Of a DNA stretch of 64,000 nt, positions 42,234 to 51,685 are shown one piece after another (the stretch's first letter is position 1; each line of letters opens with the position of its first letter). Under the pieces are notes generated by a model. The model was not told the origin of the DNA. It did not search any database and saw only the letters and a list, made by a program, of their open reading frames with translations. The DNA lies in assembly GCF_027925155.1 (NCBI RefSeq), contig NZ_BSDY01000006.1, positions 124,001 to 188,000 of the forward strand, read 5' to 3'. The translations under genes and the position numbers were made by a program. Source of the DNA: Propionigenium maris DSM 9537 (GTDB lineage Bacteria; Fusobacteriota; Fusobacteriia; Fusobacteriales; Fusobacteriaceae).

Positions 42234-44615
42234 ATGTATTTAGACAAGGCGGAGATAAAAAGCGGAATCGGGAGATGGCTGAAGGTTGATTTTGGAAAAA
42301 CTATAGAAATGGCTGAGAAGCACGAGGTATATCAATCACTGGTTAGAACTGTAATGGAGAAGGTAACTGAGAACTGGTGCGATACAGATGAGATCTACAG
42401 CAATGGAAAGCAGGCTTACTATCTTTCAGCAGAGTTCCTTATGGGAAGAGCGCTAGGAAACAACCTTATAAACCTGGGGATACTGGATGATGTAAGAGAG
42501 GTTCTTGCAGAGCTGGATATCGACTTTAATGTTATTGAGGATGCAGAGGAAGATGCAGGACTTGGAAATGGTGGACTTGGAAGGCTTGCTGCCTGCTTCC
42601 TGGATTCAATGGTAACACTGAACCTTCCTGGGCACGGATATGGTATCAGATATAAGAATGGTATCTTCAACCAGAAGTTTGAAAACGGATTCCAGGTGGA
42701 GTATCCTGAGTCTTGGCTAAAATACGGAGACCCTTGGTCTATAAAGAAAGCCTCTGAGGAGGTAATAGTTGAATTTGGTGATCAGACGGTGAGAGCTATA
42801 CCGCACGACACGCCAATAATCGGATATGGAACTAAAAATGTAAATACCCTGAGACTTTGGGAAGCTGCACCGGTTAAAGACCTTGACCTGACAGCCTTTA
42901 ACGCTCAGGAGTATGAGGAAGCAACCAGGGAAAAGGCAAGAGCTGAGGATATATCCAGAGTGCTATACCCTAACGACTCTACAAATGAGGGAAAGAAGCT
43001 TAGACTTAAGCAGCAGTACTTCTTTGTATCAGCATCCCTGCAGGATATCCTGAGAAAGTTTAAGCTTACTCACGGAAACGACTTTGAAAAACTTCCTGAG
43101 TTTGCAGCAATCCAGCTGAATGATACCCACCCGGTAATAGCTATACCAGAGCTTATGAGACTACTATATGATGTAGAGGGACTGGAGTGGAACGATGCAT
43201 GGGATATTGTTCAGAAGACATGTGCCTATACCAACCATACAATCCTTGCTGAAGCCCTTGAAAAGTGGTGGATCAGACTGTATGAGGAGGTAGTACCTAG
43301 AATATATGAGATCACTCAGAGGATCAATATAGAGCTTATCCAGCTTCTGGAGAAGAAGTTCCCAGGGCAGAGAGGAAGACAGAAGAGGATGTCTATCATC
43401 CAGGGGGACCTGATCCACATGGCGTGGATGGCTATCTATGGAACCCACGCTACCAATGGAGTGGCAGCACTTCACACTGAGATCCTCAAGGAGCAGGAGC
43501 TCAAGGAGTGGTATGAGCTGTTCCCTGAGAGATTCCAGAATAAAACAAACGGTGTAACCCAGAGAAGATGGATGCTTCTGTCCAACCAGCAGCTATCCTC
43601 ACTTATCACTGAGCTTATCGGGGATAAGTGGATTACAGACCTGACAGAGCTGAAGAAGCTGGAGAAGTATGCTGAGGATGAGGAGATCCTGAAGAGGTTC
43701 CTGGACATCAAGCATGAGAAGAAGGTAGAGTTTGCAAAGTATATGAAGAATGAGCAGGGAGTGGAGATAGACCCTGATTCTATCTTTGATATTCAGATAA
43801 AGAGACTACATGAGTATAAGAGACAGCTCCTGAATATCTTCCATGTAATAGATCTCTACAACAGAATAAAGGCTGATCCTAAGCTGAAGATGAACCCTGT
43901 AACTTATATCTTCGGGGCAAAGGCTGCACCGGGATACCTGAGAGCCAAGGGAATCATAAAGCTAATCCACGATGTAGCTGAAGTAGTAAACAACGACCCA
44001 GTTGTAGATGGAAGGATCAAGGTAGTATTTGTGGAAAACTACAGGGTATCTGTAGCCCACAAGATGTTCCCGGCAGCGGATATCTCTGAGCAGATTTCCA
44101 CAGCAGGTAAGGAAGCTTCTGGAACTGGAAATATGAAGTTTATGTTAAACGGTGCACTTACTCTGGGAACTCTAGACGGAGCCAATGTAGAGATAGTAGA
44201 GGAAGCAGGAGAGGAGAATAACTTTATCTTCGGACTGAAGGTAGAGGATATCCTTAAGATGAAGAAGGAGGGGTATGACCCTCACAAGCCATACAATGAG
44301 GTAGAGGGACTTAAAGCTGTAGTAGATGTACTTATGGACGGTACATTCTCAGATGAGGGTACCGGATACTTTGAAGAGTTATATACATCCCTAATGGAAG
44401 GGGCTAGCTGGCACGACGCTGACCAGTACTTTGTATTAGAGGACTTTGACGCATACAGGGAGATCCAGAAAAAAGCCAATGAAGCTTACTCGGATAAGAT
44501 GAAGTGGGCTAAGATGGCATGGATCAACATAGCCAATGGAGGAAAGTTCTCCTCCGACAGAACTATTGCTCAGTACGCATCGGAGATCTGGGATATAGAA
44601 GCTAAGAAGCTATAA
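42234..44615 (+). CDS. glgP: Glycogen/maltodextrin phosphorylase
   Basis: 793 aa from ATG 42234 (AGGGGGAAG upstream). Releases glucose 1-phosphate from alpha-1,4-glucans. AYYLSAEFLMGRALGNNL (about 62-79) and EDAGLGNGGLGRLAACFLDS (about 103-122) are conserved active-site regions. The pyridoxal phosphate lysine is in EASGTGNMKFMLNGALTLGT (about 630-650). No regulatory N-terminal extension, as in bacterial maltodextrin phosphorylases. Last gene of the mal operon. Confidence 0.96.
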   Translation: MYLDKAEIKSGIGRWLKVDFGKTIEMAEKHEVYQSLVRTVMEKVTENWCDTDEIYSNGKQAYYLSAEFLMGRALGNNLINLGILDDVREVLAELDIDFNVIEDAEEDAGLGNGGLGRLAACFLDSMVTLNLPGHGYGIRYKNGIFNQKFENGFQVEYPESWLKYGDPWSIKKASEEVIVEFGDQTVRAIPHDTPIIGYGTKNVNTLRLWEAAPVKDLDLTAFNAQEYEEATREKARAEDISRVLYPNDSTNEGKKLRLKQQYFFVSASLQDILRKFKLTHGNDFEKLPEFAAIQLNDTHPVIAIPELMRLLYDVEGLEWNDAWDIVQKTCAYTNHTILAEALEKWWIRLYEEVVPRIYEITQRINIELIQLLEKKFPGQRGRQKRMSIIQGDLIHMAWMAIYGTHATNGVAALHTEILKEQELKEWYELFPERFQNKTNGVTQRRWMLLSNQQLSSLITELIGDKWITDLTELKKLEKYAEDEEILKRFLDIKHEKKVEFAKYMKNEQGVEIDPDSIFDIQIKRLHEYKRQLLNIFHVIDLYNRIKADPKLKMNPVTYIFGAKAAPGYLRAKGIIKLIHDVAEVVNNDPVVDGRIKVVFVENYRVSVAHKMFPAADISEQISTAGKEASGTGNMKFMLNGALTLGTLDGANVEIVEEAGEENNFIFGLKVEDILKMKKEGYDPHKPYNEVEGLKAVVDVLMDGTFSDEGTGYFEELYTSLMEGASWHDADQYFVLEDFDAYREIQKKANEAYSDKMKWAKMAWINIANGGKFSSDRTIAQYASEIWDIEAKKL

Positions 44616-44649
44616 ATTTTGCAACTGTAAATTGTAATAGATCACTCCT

Positions 44650-44685
44650 AAAGGGGACCTGAATTGCCATCGGGTCCCTTTTAAC
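44650..44685 (+). terminator. Terminator of the mal operon
   Basis: AAGGGGACC, 12-nt loop, GGGTCCCTTTT, with one bulge. Confidence 0.75.
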
Positions 44686-44793
44686 ATACGAATATTTAAA
44701 GGAGGAAAACTTCCTGAAAAAGGAGAGGGAAATAGAGATGGTATATAGAGTTTGGAAGTAGATTCCAAAGAAAAGATTAAAACCATTACAAAA

Positions 44794-44808
44794 TTACAAT
44801 GATTGTTG
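44794..44808. promoter_or_regulatory. PerR-like box candidate upstream of the flavodiiron gene
   Basis: TTACAAT-G-ATTGTTG resembles the 7-1-7 PerR/Fur consensus TTATAAT-N-ATTATAA at 10 of 14 positions, with a perfect inner dyad ACAATGATTGT. It touches the -35 element. Confidence 0.4.
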
Positions 44809-44834
44809 ACAAAGTGAATAAATTATTATATATT
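44806..44834 (+). promoter_or_regulatory. Promoter of the flavodiiron fusion gene
   Basis: TTGACA (44806-44811), 17 nt, TATATT (44829-44834). Confidence 0.75.
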
Positions 44835-44875
44835 AGATGGTGTAAAGAGAAAAAAATATCAATAGGGGGCTAAGA

Positions 44876-47479
44876 ATGCAGAGTTTAAACTTTAAAAAGG
44901 ACACTTATTGGATAGGGTCGTTGGATCCAAAACTGAGAGTATTTGATATTATTATGGAGACTAAGTTTGGAACAACTTATAACTCCTACCTTGTAAAGGG
45001 AAGTGAAAAGACGGTAGTATTTGAGACAGTAAAGGCAAAGTGCTTTCCTGAATATGTGAAAAAATTAGAGGAAATCCTGGGAAGTCCCAAGGAGATAGAT
45101 TATATTGTGGTAAATCACACTGAGCCAGACCATGCAGGCTCTGTAGAGATGCTCTTAGAGCTGGCTCCCCACGCTAAGGTAGTGGGGTCGGCAAATGCCA
45201 TAGAGTTTTTAAGGGAGATTGCAAACAGAGAGTTTGATTCCATCGTTGTAGAGCACGGAGATACTCTGGATCTCGGAAACAAAACCCTTAAGTTTATAGC
45301 GGCACCATTCCTTCACTGGCCAGATTCTATGTATACATATATTCCAGAGGACAGAACCCTGGTTACATGTGACTCCTTCGGATCACACTACAGCTTTGAC
45401 GAGGTACTCCTCTCTAAACTTCCAGAGGAGAAGAGGGAGGACTATATGTCGGCTCTCCTATACTACTTCACAGCTATCTTCGGACCATTTAAGGGATATG
45501 TGCTGGAAGCCCTGGATAAGATAGAGGACTTTGATATAGAGACGGTTCTTACTGGTCACGGACCTATCCTGGATGAGAATCCACAGGAGATCATGGAGAT
45601 ATACAGAAAGTGGTCTATAGAGGAGAATCCAAATAAGAACAGGGTAGTAGTGATACCATATGTGGCAGCTTACGGGTATACCGAGCAGCTGGCTATGGAG
45701 ATGGAGAGGGGGATAAAGGAGTATGATTCCTCTATAGAGGTAAAGAAGTACAATATAAATATCTCCAACTATGAAGGCCTGAAGACGGATATCATGAATG
45801 AGATCTACTGGGCAGACGGAATCCTTCTGGGGACCTCTACAATCAACGGAGATGCCCTTCCCCTTATCTGGGATATAGCTATCTCTCTTAATCCAATAGT
45901 TCACGGCGGTAAGTATGTATCGGCCTTTGGATCCTACGGATGGAGCGGAGAGGGAGTTCCTAATATCATAAGCAGGCTGGATCAGCTGAGGATGAATGTG
46001 CTGGACGGATACAATGTAAAGTTTAAGCCGTCTAAGGAGCAGCTAGAGGGAGCCTTTGAGTATGGTAAGTTGTTTGCAGATACAATGGTAAATAAGAAGA
46101 CTCCAGTAAGGGAGAATGCTGCAGAGGAGATGTCCCTGGAGGAGCTAAACCCAAGCGGAGAGGAGAAGAAGTGGAAGTGTCTTGTATGCGGAGAGGTATT
46201 TGATGGAATCTATCCTCCGAATATATGCCCTGCATGCGGAGTGGGACAGGAACTCTTTGAGATGGTAGAGGAGGAGGAAGTAGATTTCCACTCGGATGCC
46301 GAGGAGAGGATTATTATAATAGGAAACGGAGCAGCGGGAGTGGGGGCAGCAGAAGCAGCCAGAGTGAGAAACCCCAAAGCTCACATAGAGATCCTTACGA
46401 GGGAGGATATCCACGCATACTACAGACCTGTGGTTTCCGACTGCCTTACTGAGGAGATAAAAGATGAGGAGTTCTATCTGAAGCCTGAGATGTGGTATGA
46501 GGATATGGGTATCAAGGTGGAGCTTGGAAGGGTAGTAAACCATATAGATGTGGAGAAGAAAAAAATAACCCTTCTGGACGGAGAGGTGAAGGAGTATACC
46601 AAGCTTATCCTGGCTACTGGAGCAAGATCCTTTGTACCTCCAATTGCCAATGTAAATATGGCGGGATCCTTCTCCATAAGAACAAAGAAGAATGTGGATA
46701 TAATAAAGGAGTACGCAAAGAAGAGCAGAAAAGCTGTAGTTGTAGGGGGAGGAGTTCTTGGTCTTGAAACAGCATGGGAACTGAAATCCATGGGACTGGA
46801 TGTGGAGATCATCGAGACAAAACCTAGAATTTTCCCTAGACAGCTGGATGAGGAGGGGTCTAAGGTACTGGAGGAGGCCATTGTAAAGGCCGGAGTGAAG
46901 GTGCATAAGAACCGTTATGTGGTGGCTATCGAGGGTGAAACCCAGGTAAGGGGAGTAAAGCTGGATAATGATCAGAAGATAAGTACAGACATCGTAATCA
47001 TGAATACCGGAATAAGCTCCAACAAGGAGATGGTAGAGAACAAGCTGAGAACCAACAGGGGAATAGTTGTAAATGAGAGGATGGAGACAAGTATAGAGGG
47101 AATCTATGCTTGCGGAGACTGTGCTGAGTATGAAGGAAAGGTAGTTGGACTGTGGCAGGTAGCTGTGGAGCAGGGAAGAGTTGCCGGAGCAAATGCTGTG
47201 GGAGATACCTTGGTATATAGGGATGAGGTTCAGCCTGTAACTTTTAGCGGAATGAACCTGGATATCTTCTCCATGGGTAATATAGACAATGAAAGGGGAG
47301 ACCACCAGGTGGTAACCCAGCTGGACAGTAGGGAATCTCACTATAAGAAGCTCTACTTTGACAGGGATGAGCTTGTGGGAGGTATCCTTATCGGAAATGT
47401 TGAAAAGGCCAACGTTGTCCTAAAGGGAGTTAGAGGAAAGCACGAAACCTCCAAGGTACTGAAGAAGTTATATAGATAG
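44876..47479 (+). CDS. Class F flavodiiron protein: diiron-flavodoxin-rubredoxin-NADH oxidoreductase fusion
   Basis: 867 aa. Residues 1-250 are the beta-lactamase-like diiron domain with HTEPDH at 81-86, FLHWPDSMYTY near 145 and GHGPIL near 224. About 255-400 is the FMN-binding flavodoxin domain. CLVCGEVFDG and CPACG (about 428-450) form a rubredoxin-type iron site. The remainder (about 475-867) is an NADH:rubredoxin oxidoreductase with FAD motif IIIGNGAAGVGAAEAA, NAD motif VVGGGVLGLETAWEL and GIYACGDCAE. Such fusions pass electrons from NADH to reduce O2 to water in anaerobes. All metal ligands are kept. Monocistronic. Confidence 0.94.
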   Translation: MQSLNFKKDTYWIGSLDPKLRVFDIIMETKFGTTYNSYLVKGSEKTVVFETVKAKCFPEYVKKLEEILGSPKEIDYIVVNHTEPDHAGSVEMLLELAPHAKVVGSANAIEFLREIANREFDSIVVEHGDTLDLGNKTLKFIAAPFLHWPDSMYTYIPEDRTLVTCDSFGSHYSFDEVLLSKLPEEKREDYMSALLYYFTAIFGPFKGYVLEALDKIEDFDIETVLTGHGPILDENPQEIMEIYRKWSIEENPNKNRVVVIPYVAAYGYTEQLAMEMERGIKEYDSSIEVKKYNINISNYEGLKTDIMNEIYWADGILLGTSTINGDALPLIWDIAISLNPIVHGGKYVSAFGSYGWSGEGVPNIISRLDQLRMNVLDGYNVKFKPSKEQLEGAFEYGKLFADTMVNKKTPVRENAAEEMSLEELNPSGEEKKWKCLVCGEVFDGIYPPNICPACGVGQELFEMVEEEEVDFHSDAEERIIIIGNGAAGVGAAEAARVRNPKAHIEILTREDIHAYYRPVVSDCLTEEIKDEEFYLKPEMWYEDMGIKVELGRVVNHIDVEKKKITLLDGEVKEYTKLILATGARSFVPPIANVNMAGSFSIRTKKNVDIIKEYAKKSRKAVVVGGGVLGLETAWELKSMGLDVEIIETKPRIFPRQLDEEGSKVLEEAIVKAGVKVHKNRYVVAIEGETQVRGVKLDNDQKISTDIVIMNTGISSNKEMVENKLRTNRGIVVNERMETSIEGIYACGDCAEYEGKVVGLWQVAVEQGRVAGANAVGDTLVYRDEVQPVTFSGMNLDIFSMGNIDNERGDHQVVTQLDSRESHYKKLYFDRDELVGGILIGNVEKANVVLKGVRGKHETSKVLKKLYR

Positions 47480-47483
47480 AGTA

Positions 47484-47510
47484 AAGGGAGCCTTAGGGCT
47501 TCCTTTTTTT
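47484..47510 (+). terminator. Terminator of the flavodiiron gene
   Basis: AAGGGAGCC, TTAG, GGCTTCCTT (one G-U pair), T-run. Confidence 0.85.
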
Positions 47511-47516
47511 AGGGGA

Positions 47517-47596
47517 AGTATAGAAGTTTCAAAAGCATTACATGAAGTAATTAGTGTTCTATTTGATTATCAGGATGCAACGTCACGTTGTTTTTT
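47517..47596 (+). repeat. 80-nt intergenic repeat, copy B, with its own terminator hairpin
   Basis: Starts AGTATAGAA and ends GCAAC-GTCAC-GTTGT plus a T-run; 62 of 80 bases match copy A at 29909-29988 without gaps. The hairpin pair G-C in A becomes G-U in B. Located just after another gene's terminator. Confidence 0.7.
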
Positions 47597-47669
47597 TCTG
47601 GAGGAGCTTCGAAGAGAGGGAAAATGGTGATATACTTGAGGTGGAGTAAAAAAAAGAGGAGGTTTACAG

Positions 47670-49616
47670 ATGGAAAGGTTTATCTACAGAAAGGTAGAGG
47701 AAGATTTTATAGATAGGTTGAAGGTGAAGATAGAGGAGATAGAGGGGAAGATAGAGAAGCTTCTGAAGATAGAGAAGAAGAGCTACAATAACTTCTTCAA
47801 TGAGATGGAGCTCTTAGAGGAGGAGCTGTCAAAGATGGTACAGCCCATCTCCAATGAAAACTCTACCTATATAACTGAGTTGGGAAAGAAACTATACATG
47901 GAGTTCATACCCATTATGAATGAGTATGCCTCAAAGATAAATCAGAATGAGGAGATAGCCAGAGCCATAATGGAGATATATGAAGAGGAGGAGCTAGATC
48001 CTGTGAAGAGAAGGATCCTGGAAAAGAAGATACTGGAGTTTAAATCAAATGGTATCGGGATAGAAAAAGATAAGAAGAGGAGGATCAAGGAGATAAATCT
48101 TGAGCTGTCAAAGCTTTCCAATGAGTTCTCACAGAATGTAACAGATGCTACAAATGCCTATGAACTAATAGTGGAGGATGAGGGAGCTATAGGTGAGATG
48201 CCTCATACAGATAAGGTGACCGCCCAGGTGGAGGAGGGGAAGTGGAGGTTTACCCTTCACGGCCCATCTTATGTTTCATTTATGACCTACTGCAGCGACA
48301 GGGAGCTTAGAAGGGAGATGTACAGGGCCTATGTAACCAGAGCTCCGCAAAATGAAGAGATAGCAGAGAGGGTTCTTAAGCTCAGAAGGGAGAAGGCTAA
48401 TATCCTGGGATATAAAAACTACAGGGAGTTTTCAGTGGCCAGCAAGACTGCAGATTCAGGAGAAGAGGTCATAGAGTTTTTAAGAAAGCTGGGGAAGGAA
48501 GCCCTGCCTACAGCTCAGAGGGAGGTAGAGGAGCTCTATGAACTGGCAGAAAAACTTGGGCATGGGGGAGTTGAATACTACGATACCGCTTACCTGGCAA
48601 GAAAACTAAAGGAGATAAGGTATAGCTTTGATCCAAGTGAGCTAAAGCCATACTTTGAAATGGGAAGAGTAGTGAGAGGGATGTTTGACTTCTTGGAGGA
48701 GCTCTTTAACCTGAAGTTTAAGAAGCAGGAAGATGCCCAGTTGTGGTCCGATAAAGCAGAGGCCTATGAGGTTACAAGGGATGGTGTGGAGCTTGGCTGC
48801 CTTTTCTTGGACCTGGAAACCAGTGAGACTAAGAGAGGGGGAGCGTGGGCAAACTCCTGGCAAAGGAGCTACCTGAAAGCCGACGGAACAAGGGAGGTGA
48901 GCATAGGTAAGGTGACCTGTAACTTCCCTGTAAGCAGGGAGGGGGTGCCATCGCTTCTTTCTCAGGATAATGTTGTAACCCTCTTCCATGAGATGGGCCA
49001 TGCCCTGCACAATATAACATCATCGGTGGATGAAGTTTCTGCAGCTGGATTTGCAGGAACTGAATGGGATGTTGTAGAGTATCCATCCCAGTGGTTCCAG
49101 GAGTTTGCAAATAACAAGGGGATACTGAAGAGGTTTGCCAAGCACTATGAGACGGGAGAAATTGTCCCAGATGAGCTCCTGGAAAGGATGTTTGAATCGC
49201 AAAAATTTGGTGAGGGGATGGCGATGAACAGGCAGATAGAGTTTGGTCTCTTTGATATGCTCATCCACGATACAACAGAAACCATGGAGGATGTTCAGGA
49301 GACCCTGGATAGTGTAAGGAATCTTGTGGCTCCTCTTAAAACCCCTGAGTACAATAAGTTTCAGAATCAGTTCAGCCACATATTTGCGGGAGGATATGCT
49401 GCGGGCTACTACTCCTATAAGTGGGCAGAGGTGCTGTCAGCAGATAGTTATAGGGAGATGACCAAGGAAGGGGAGGTAGATAGGGAGCTTGCTAATACCT
49501 TCTATGAAAAGATCCTTTCAAGGGGAGGTTCTAAGAATATGAAGGAGAGCTTCGTAGAGGTTCACAGAAGAGAGCCAGATGGAAGAGCTTTGCTGAAGCT
49601 GGTGGGAATCCTTTAA
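47670..49616 (+). CDS. M3 family oligopeptidase (oligopeptidase A/PrlC-like)
   Basis: 648 aa. The zinc motif is LFHEMGHALHNI (about 432-443) with the third ligand in GTEWDVVEYPSQWFQEFA (about 455-472), the arrangement of the thimet/PrlC branch rather than PepF. The N-terminal 160 residues are helical and cover the active-site channel. It degrades short cytosolic peptides, including cleaved signal peptides. GAGGAGG precedes ATG. It is downstream of repeat copy B. Confidence 0.9.
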   Translation: MERFIYRKVEEDFIDRLKVKIEEIEGKIEKLLKIEKKSYNNFFNEMELLEEELSKMVQPISNENSTYITELGKKLYMEFIPIMNEYASKINQNEEIARAIMEIYEEEELDPVKRRILEKKILEFKSNGIGIEKDKKRRIKEINLELSKLSNEFSQNVTDATNAYELIVEDEGAIGEMPHTDKVTAQVEEGKWRFTLHGPSYVSFMTYCSDRELRREMYRAYVTRAPQNEEIAERVLKLRREKANILGYKNYREFSVASKTADSGEEVIEFLRKLGKEALPTAQREVEELYELAEKLGHGGVEYYDTAYLARKLKEIRYSFDPSELKPYFEMGRVVRGMFDFLEELFNLKFKKQEDAQLWSDKAEAYEVTRDGVELGCLFLDLETSETKRGGAWANSWQRSYLKADGTREVSIGKVTCNFPVSREGVPSLLSQDNVVTLFHEMGHALHNITSSVDEVSAAGFAGTEWDVVEYPSQWFQEFANNKGILKRFAKHYETGEIVPDELLERMFESQKFGEGMAMNRQIEFGLFDMLIHDTTETMEDVQETLDSVRNLVAPLKTPEYNKFQNQFSHIFAGGYAAGYYSYKWAEVLSADSYREMTKEGEVDRELANTFYEKILSRGGSKNMKESFVEVHRREPDGRALLKLVGIL

Positions 49617-49667
49617 AGGAAAGTAGAGTGCTTTTCTTTAATATAAAGTAGCAGAGAGAGATAAAAA

Positions 49668-49717
49668 GGACCTGAGGTGGGAGCTTATAAGCTACTTACC
49701 TCAGGTCCACTTTTATT
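49668..49717. terminator. Long bidirectional terminator hairpin
   Basis: GGACCTGAGGT (49668-49678) pairs with ACCTCAGGTCC (49698-49708) around an inner GAGCTTATAAGCT palindrome, with A- and T-tracts outside. It serves the peptidase and symporter genes, which converge here. Confidence 0.85.
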
Positions 49718-49767
49718 TTTAGAGACGATGTGACTGTATAAGGGTAAAATAATTTACTTAATAAAGA

Positions 49768-51219
49768 TTACACCAACTCAAGCTCAGCTTCTCTAGTTTC
49801 TACATCATCGAACTCTTTCATCTCTTCTGGAGACCAGGAGCTGATATCAGCAAGCTCTGGGAACTGACTCCTGTCGAATACAGGGTTCTTTCCAGCTGCC
49901 AGCTGTGTTTTGTAGTCGTGGAAGACCTTGAAAGCTATCTTTGAAAGGGGAAGGATAGCCACGATATTGATAAGAGCCATCACTCCCATGGTAAGGTCGG
50001 CAAGGTTCCACACCAATGCACTCTGAGCAAGCCCCCCAAACAATACCATTCCAATCCCTGCAAGCTTATAGAGGTTCTTGGAGCTCTTGGAATCTTTTAT
50101 GAAGGTAACGCTGGATTCTCCGTAGTAGAAGCAGCCAAAGATAGTACTGATGGCAAATAAAAACATGGATATAGCGATGAAGATCTCACCAAATGACCCT
50201 ATTTGCTGAGCCAGGGATGCCTGAACGAGCTGAACCCCTGAAAGTCCCTCGGTATAGAGGTCACCGCTGATAAGAACCATCACTGCAGTGGCGGAACAGA
50301 TAACTAGCGTATCTATGAAAACTCCAAAGGTCTGTACCAATCCCTGCTTTGCAGGATGGGATACTGTGGCAGCAGCTGAGGCGATAGATCCCCCACCCAT
50401 ACCAGCTTCATTGGAGAAGAGTCCTCTGGCAACACCGCTGGAGATAGCAGCTCCCATACCTCCGCCGATAACCTGCTCTATACCGAAGGCATTTTTAATT
50501 ATTAAAGAGATTATTCCTGGAATAGCATCGAGGTTTGTAACAATAAGGAAGACAGCTAGAAGGATGTAGATACCAGCCATAGCAGGAACCATCTTTTCTG
50601 TGATAGAAGCAATTCTCTTAGCTCCTCCAAAGACAGCCCAGGCAACTATAGCCATAACAACGAGAGTAGTAATTAGTTTGTTGAAACCAAAAGCCTGTTG
50701 AAAGGATGCACTGATCTCATGGGAGAGTACTGCATTGAAGATTAGACCGTAAGCTGTAATACAGCAAAGGGCAAAGGCCACACCAAGTCCCTTCATCTTT
50801 AATCCCTTTTCCATGTAGTAGCTAGGTCCCCCCTTGTATACACCCTCGGAATCCTTAACCTTGTATACCTGAGAAAGGGTGCTCTCTACAAAGGCTGATG
50901 TTGCACCAAGAAGGGCCACCATCCACATCCAGAAGATAGCTCCTGGTCCCCCTGCAGCTATGGCAACTGCTACCCCTGCAATATTACCAGCCCCAACTCT
51001 GGTAGCGGTACCAATACAGAAAGCCTGAAAGGATGAGATTCCATCACTATTTGAGGAGCTTTCTCTCTTTCCTGAGATCAAGATAACCATCTCCTTGATC
51101 ATCCTAAACTGCAAAAATCCACTTTTAAGGGTAAAATAGAGTCCAGTTCCAAGGAGAGCCACAATTAGTACAGATCCCCACAACAAGCCGTTCAATGTTC
51201 CAATTAAATTCATCAACAT
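49768..51219 (-). CDS. Alanine/glycine:cation symporter (AGCS family)
   Basis: 483 aa with about 11 membrane helices. GTATRVGAGNIAGVAVAIAAGGPGAIFWMW (in parts: GTATRVGAGNIAGVA and GGPGAIFWMWM, about 70-100), YKGGPSYYMEKGL near 130 and GLFSNEAGMGGGSIASAAA near 265 are the AGCS signature. It takes up alanine or glycine with sodium. GGAGG lies nine bases before ATG 51219. The C terminus is a cytosolic acidic tail. Confidence 0.93.
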   Translation of the reverse strand: MLMNLIGTLNGLLWGSVLIVALLGTGLYFTLKSGFLQFRMIKEMVILISGKRESSSNSDGISSFQAFCIGTATRVGAGNIAGVAVAIAAGGPGAIFWMWMVALLGATSAFVESTLSQVYKVKDSEGVYKGGPSYYMEKGLKMKGLGVAFALCCITAYGLIFNAVLSHEISASFQQAFGFNKLITTLVVMAIVAWAVFGGAKRIASITEKMVPAMAGIYILLAVFLIVTNLDAIPGIISLIIKNAFGIEQVIGGGMGAAISSGVARGLFSNEAGMGGGSIASAAATVSHPAKQGLVQTFGVFIDTLVICSATAVMVLISGDLYTEGLSGVQLVQASLAQQIGSFGEIFIAISMFLFAISTIFGCFYYGESSVTFIKDSKSSKNLYKLAGIGMVLFGGLAQSALVWNLADLTMGVMALINIVAILPLSKIAFKVFHDYKTQLAAGKNPVFDRSQFPELADISSWSPEEMKEFDDVETREAELELV

Positions 51220-51583
51220 TTAAAAACCTCCAATTAACATAGAATAAATACATAACCCACTAGGAGGGTAGCCCGTTTTTGAGGAGGAGTCAAAATAAAT
51301 TTTGGTGCACCAATACTAAAAAAATGGTATAAGTGAAAATCATAGTTTTGAAATATCCTACATCTTAAGAAATTGACTATGTCATAAAAATGGACAAAGT
51401 TAATATAATATTTAATAAAAAGTAGTTGAAGCATTTTCCAAACTAGGATTTAAGAGATGCATTTTAGTCGAAGGATTGACTTATAGAAAATCTCTTGGGG
51501 GAGGTCTTGAAAGCAATATTTCATGGAGGGTTTTTAGGTGGAAGGAGAGGAGAGAGAAAGAATACTTAAATTACTTGAAAGCG
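51220..51583. other. Intergenic region between the symporter and rplU
   Basis: AT-rich with no credible gene. It holds a 12-bp palindrome TTGGTGCACCAA (51302-51313) upstream of the symporter and an imperfect hairpin around 51258-51280. A possible frame at 51476-51667 runs through the rplU promoter and leader. Confidence 0.55.
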
Positions 51584-51612
51584 TTGACAAAAAGTGTGAA
51601 TGGTGATAAACT
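51584..51612 (+). promoter_or_regulatory. Promoter of rplU-prp-rpmA
   Basis: TTGACA (51584-51589), 17 nt, TAAACT (51607-51612) preceded by TGA. Confidence 0.8.
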
Positions 51613-51619
51613 ATCTAAG

Positions 51620-51667
51620 TTACGCATGATAAGGGTCGTCAGCAACCCTGAAATCAGCGATTTTTAA
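51620..51667 (+). promoter_or_regulatory. Candidate L21 ribosomal leader
   Basis: Leader of about 65 nt with hairpin AGGGT-CGTCAGCA-ACCCT (51632-51649), followed by GATTTTTAATC just before the ribosome binding site. Position and loop are reminiscent of the known L21 leader family; the assignment is from memory. Confidence 0.45.
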
Positions 51668-51685
51668 TCTTTTGGAGGTGTTTTA

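Noticed and set aside
46145..47341. 398-codon minus-strand frame inside the flavodiiron fusion
   Set aside because: A shadow of a strongly supported gene: biased codon use on the plus strand leaves the complement open. Its product shows no domain.
51476..51667. 63-codon frame upstream of rplU (starts TTG)
   Set aside because: It runs through the TTGACA/TAAACT promoter and the hairpin leader of rplU, has no good ribosome binding site and its product looks like translated noise.
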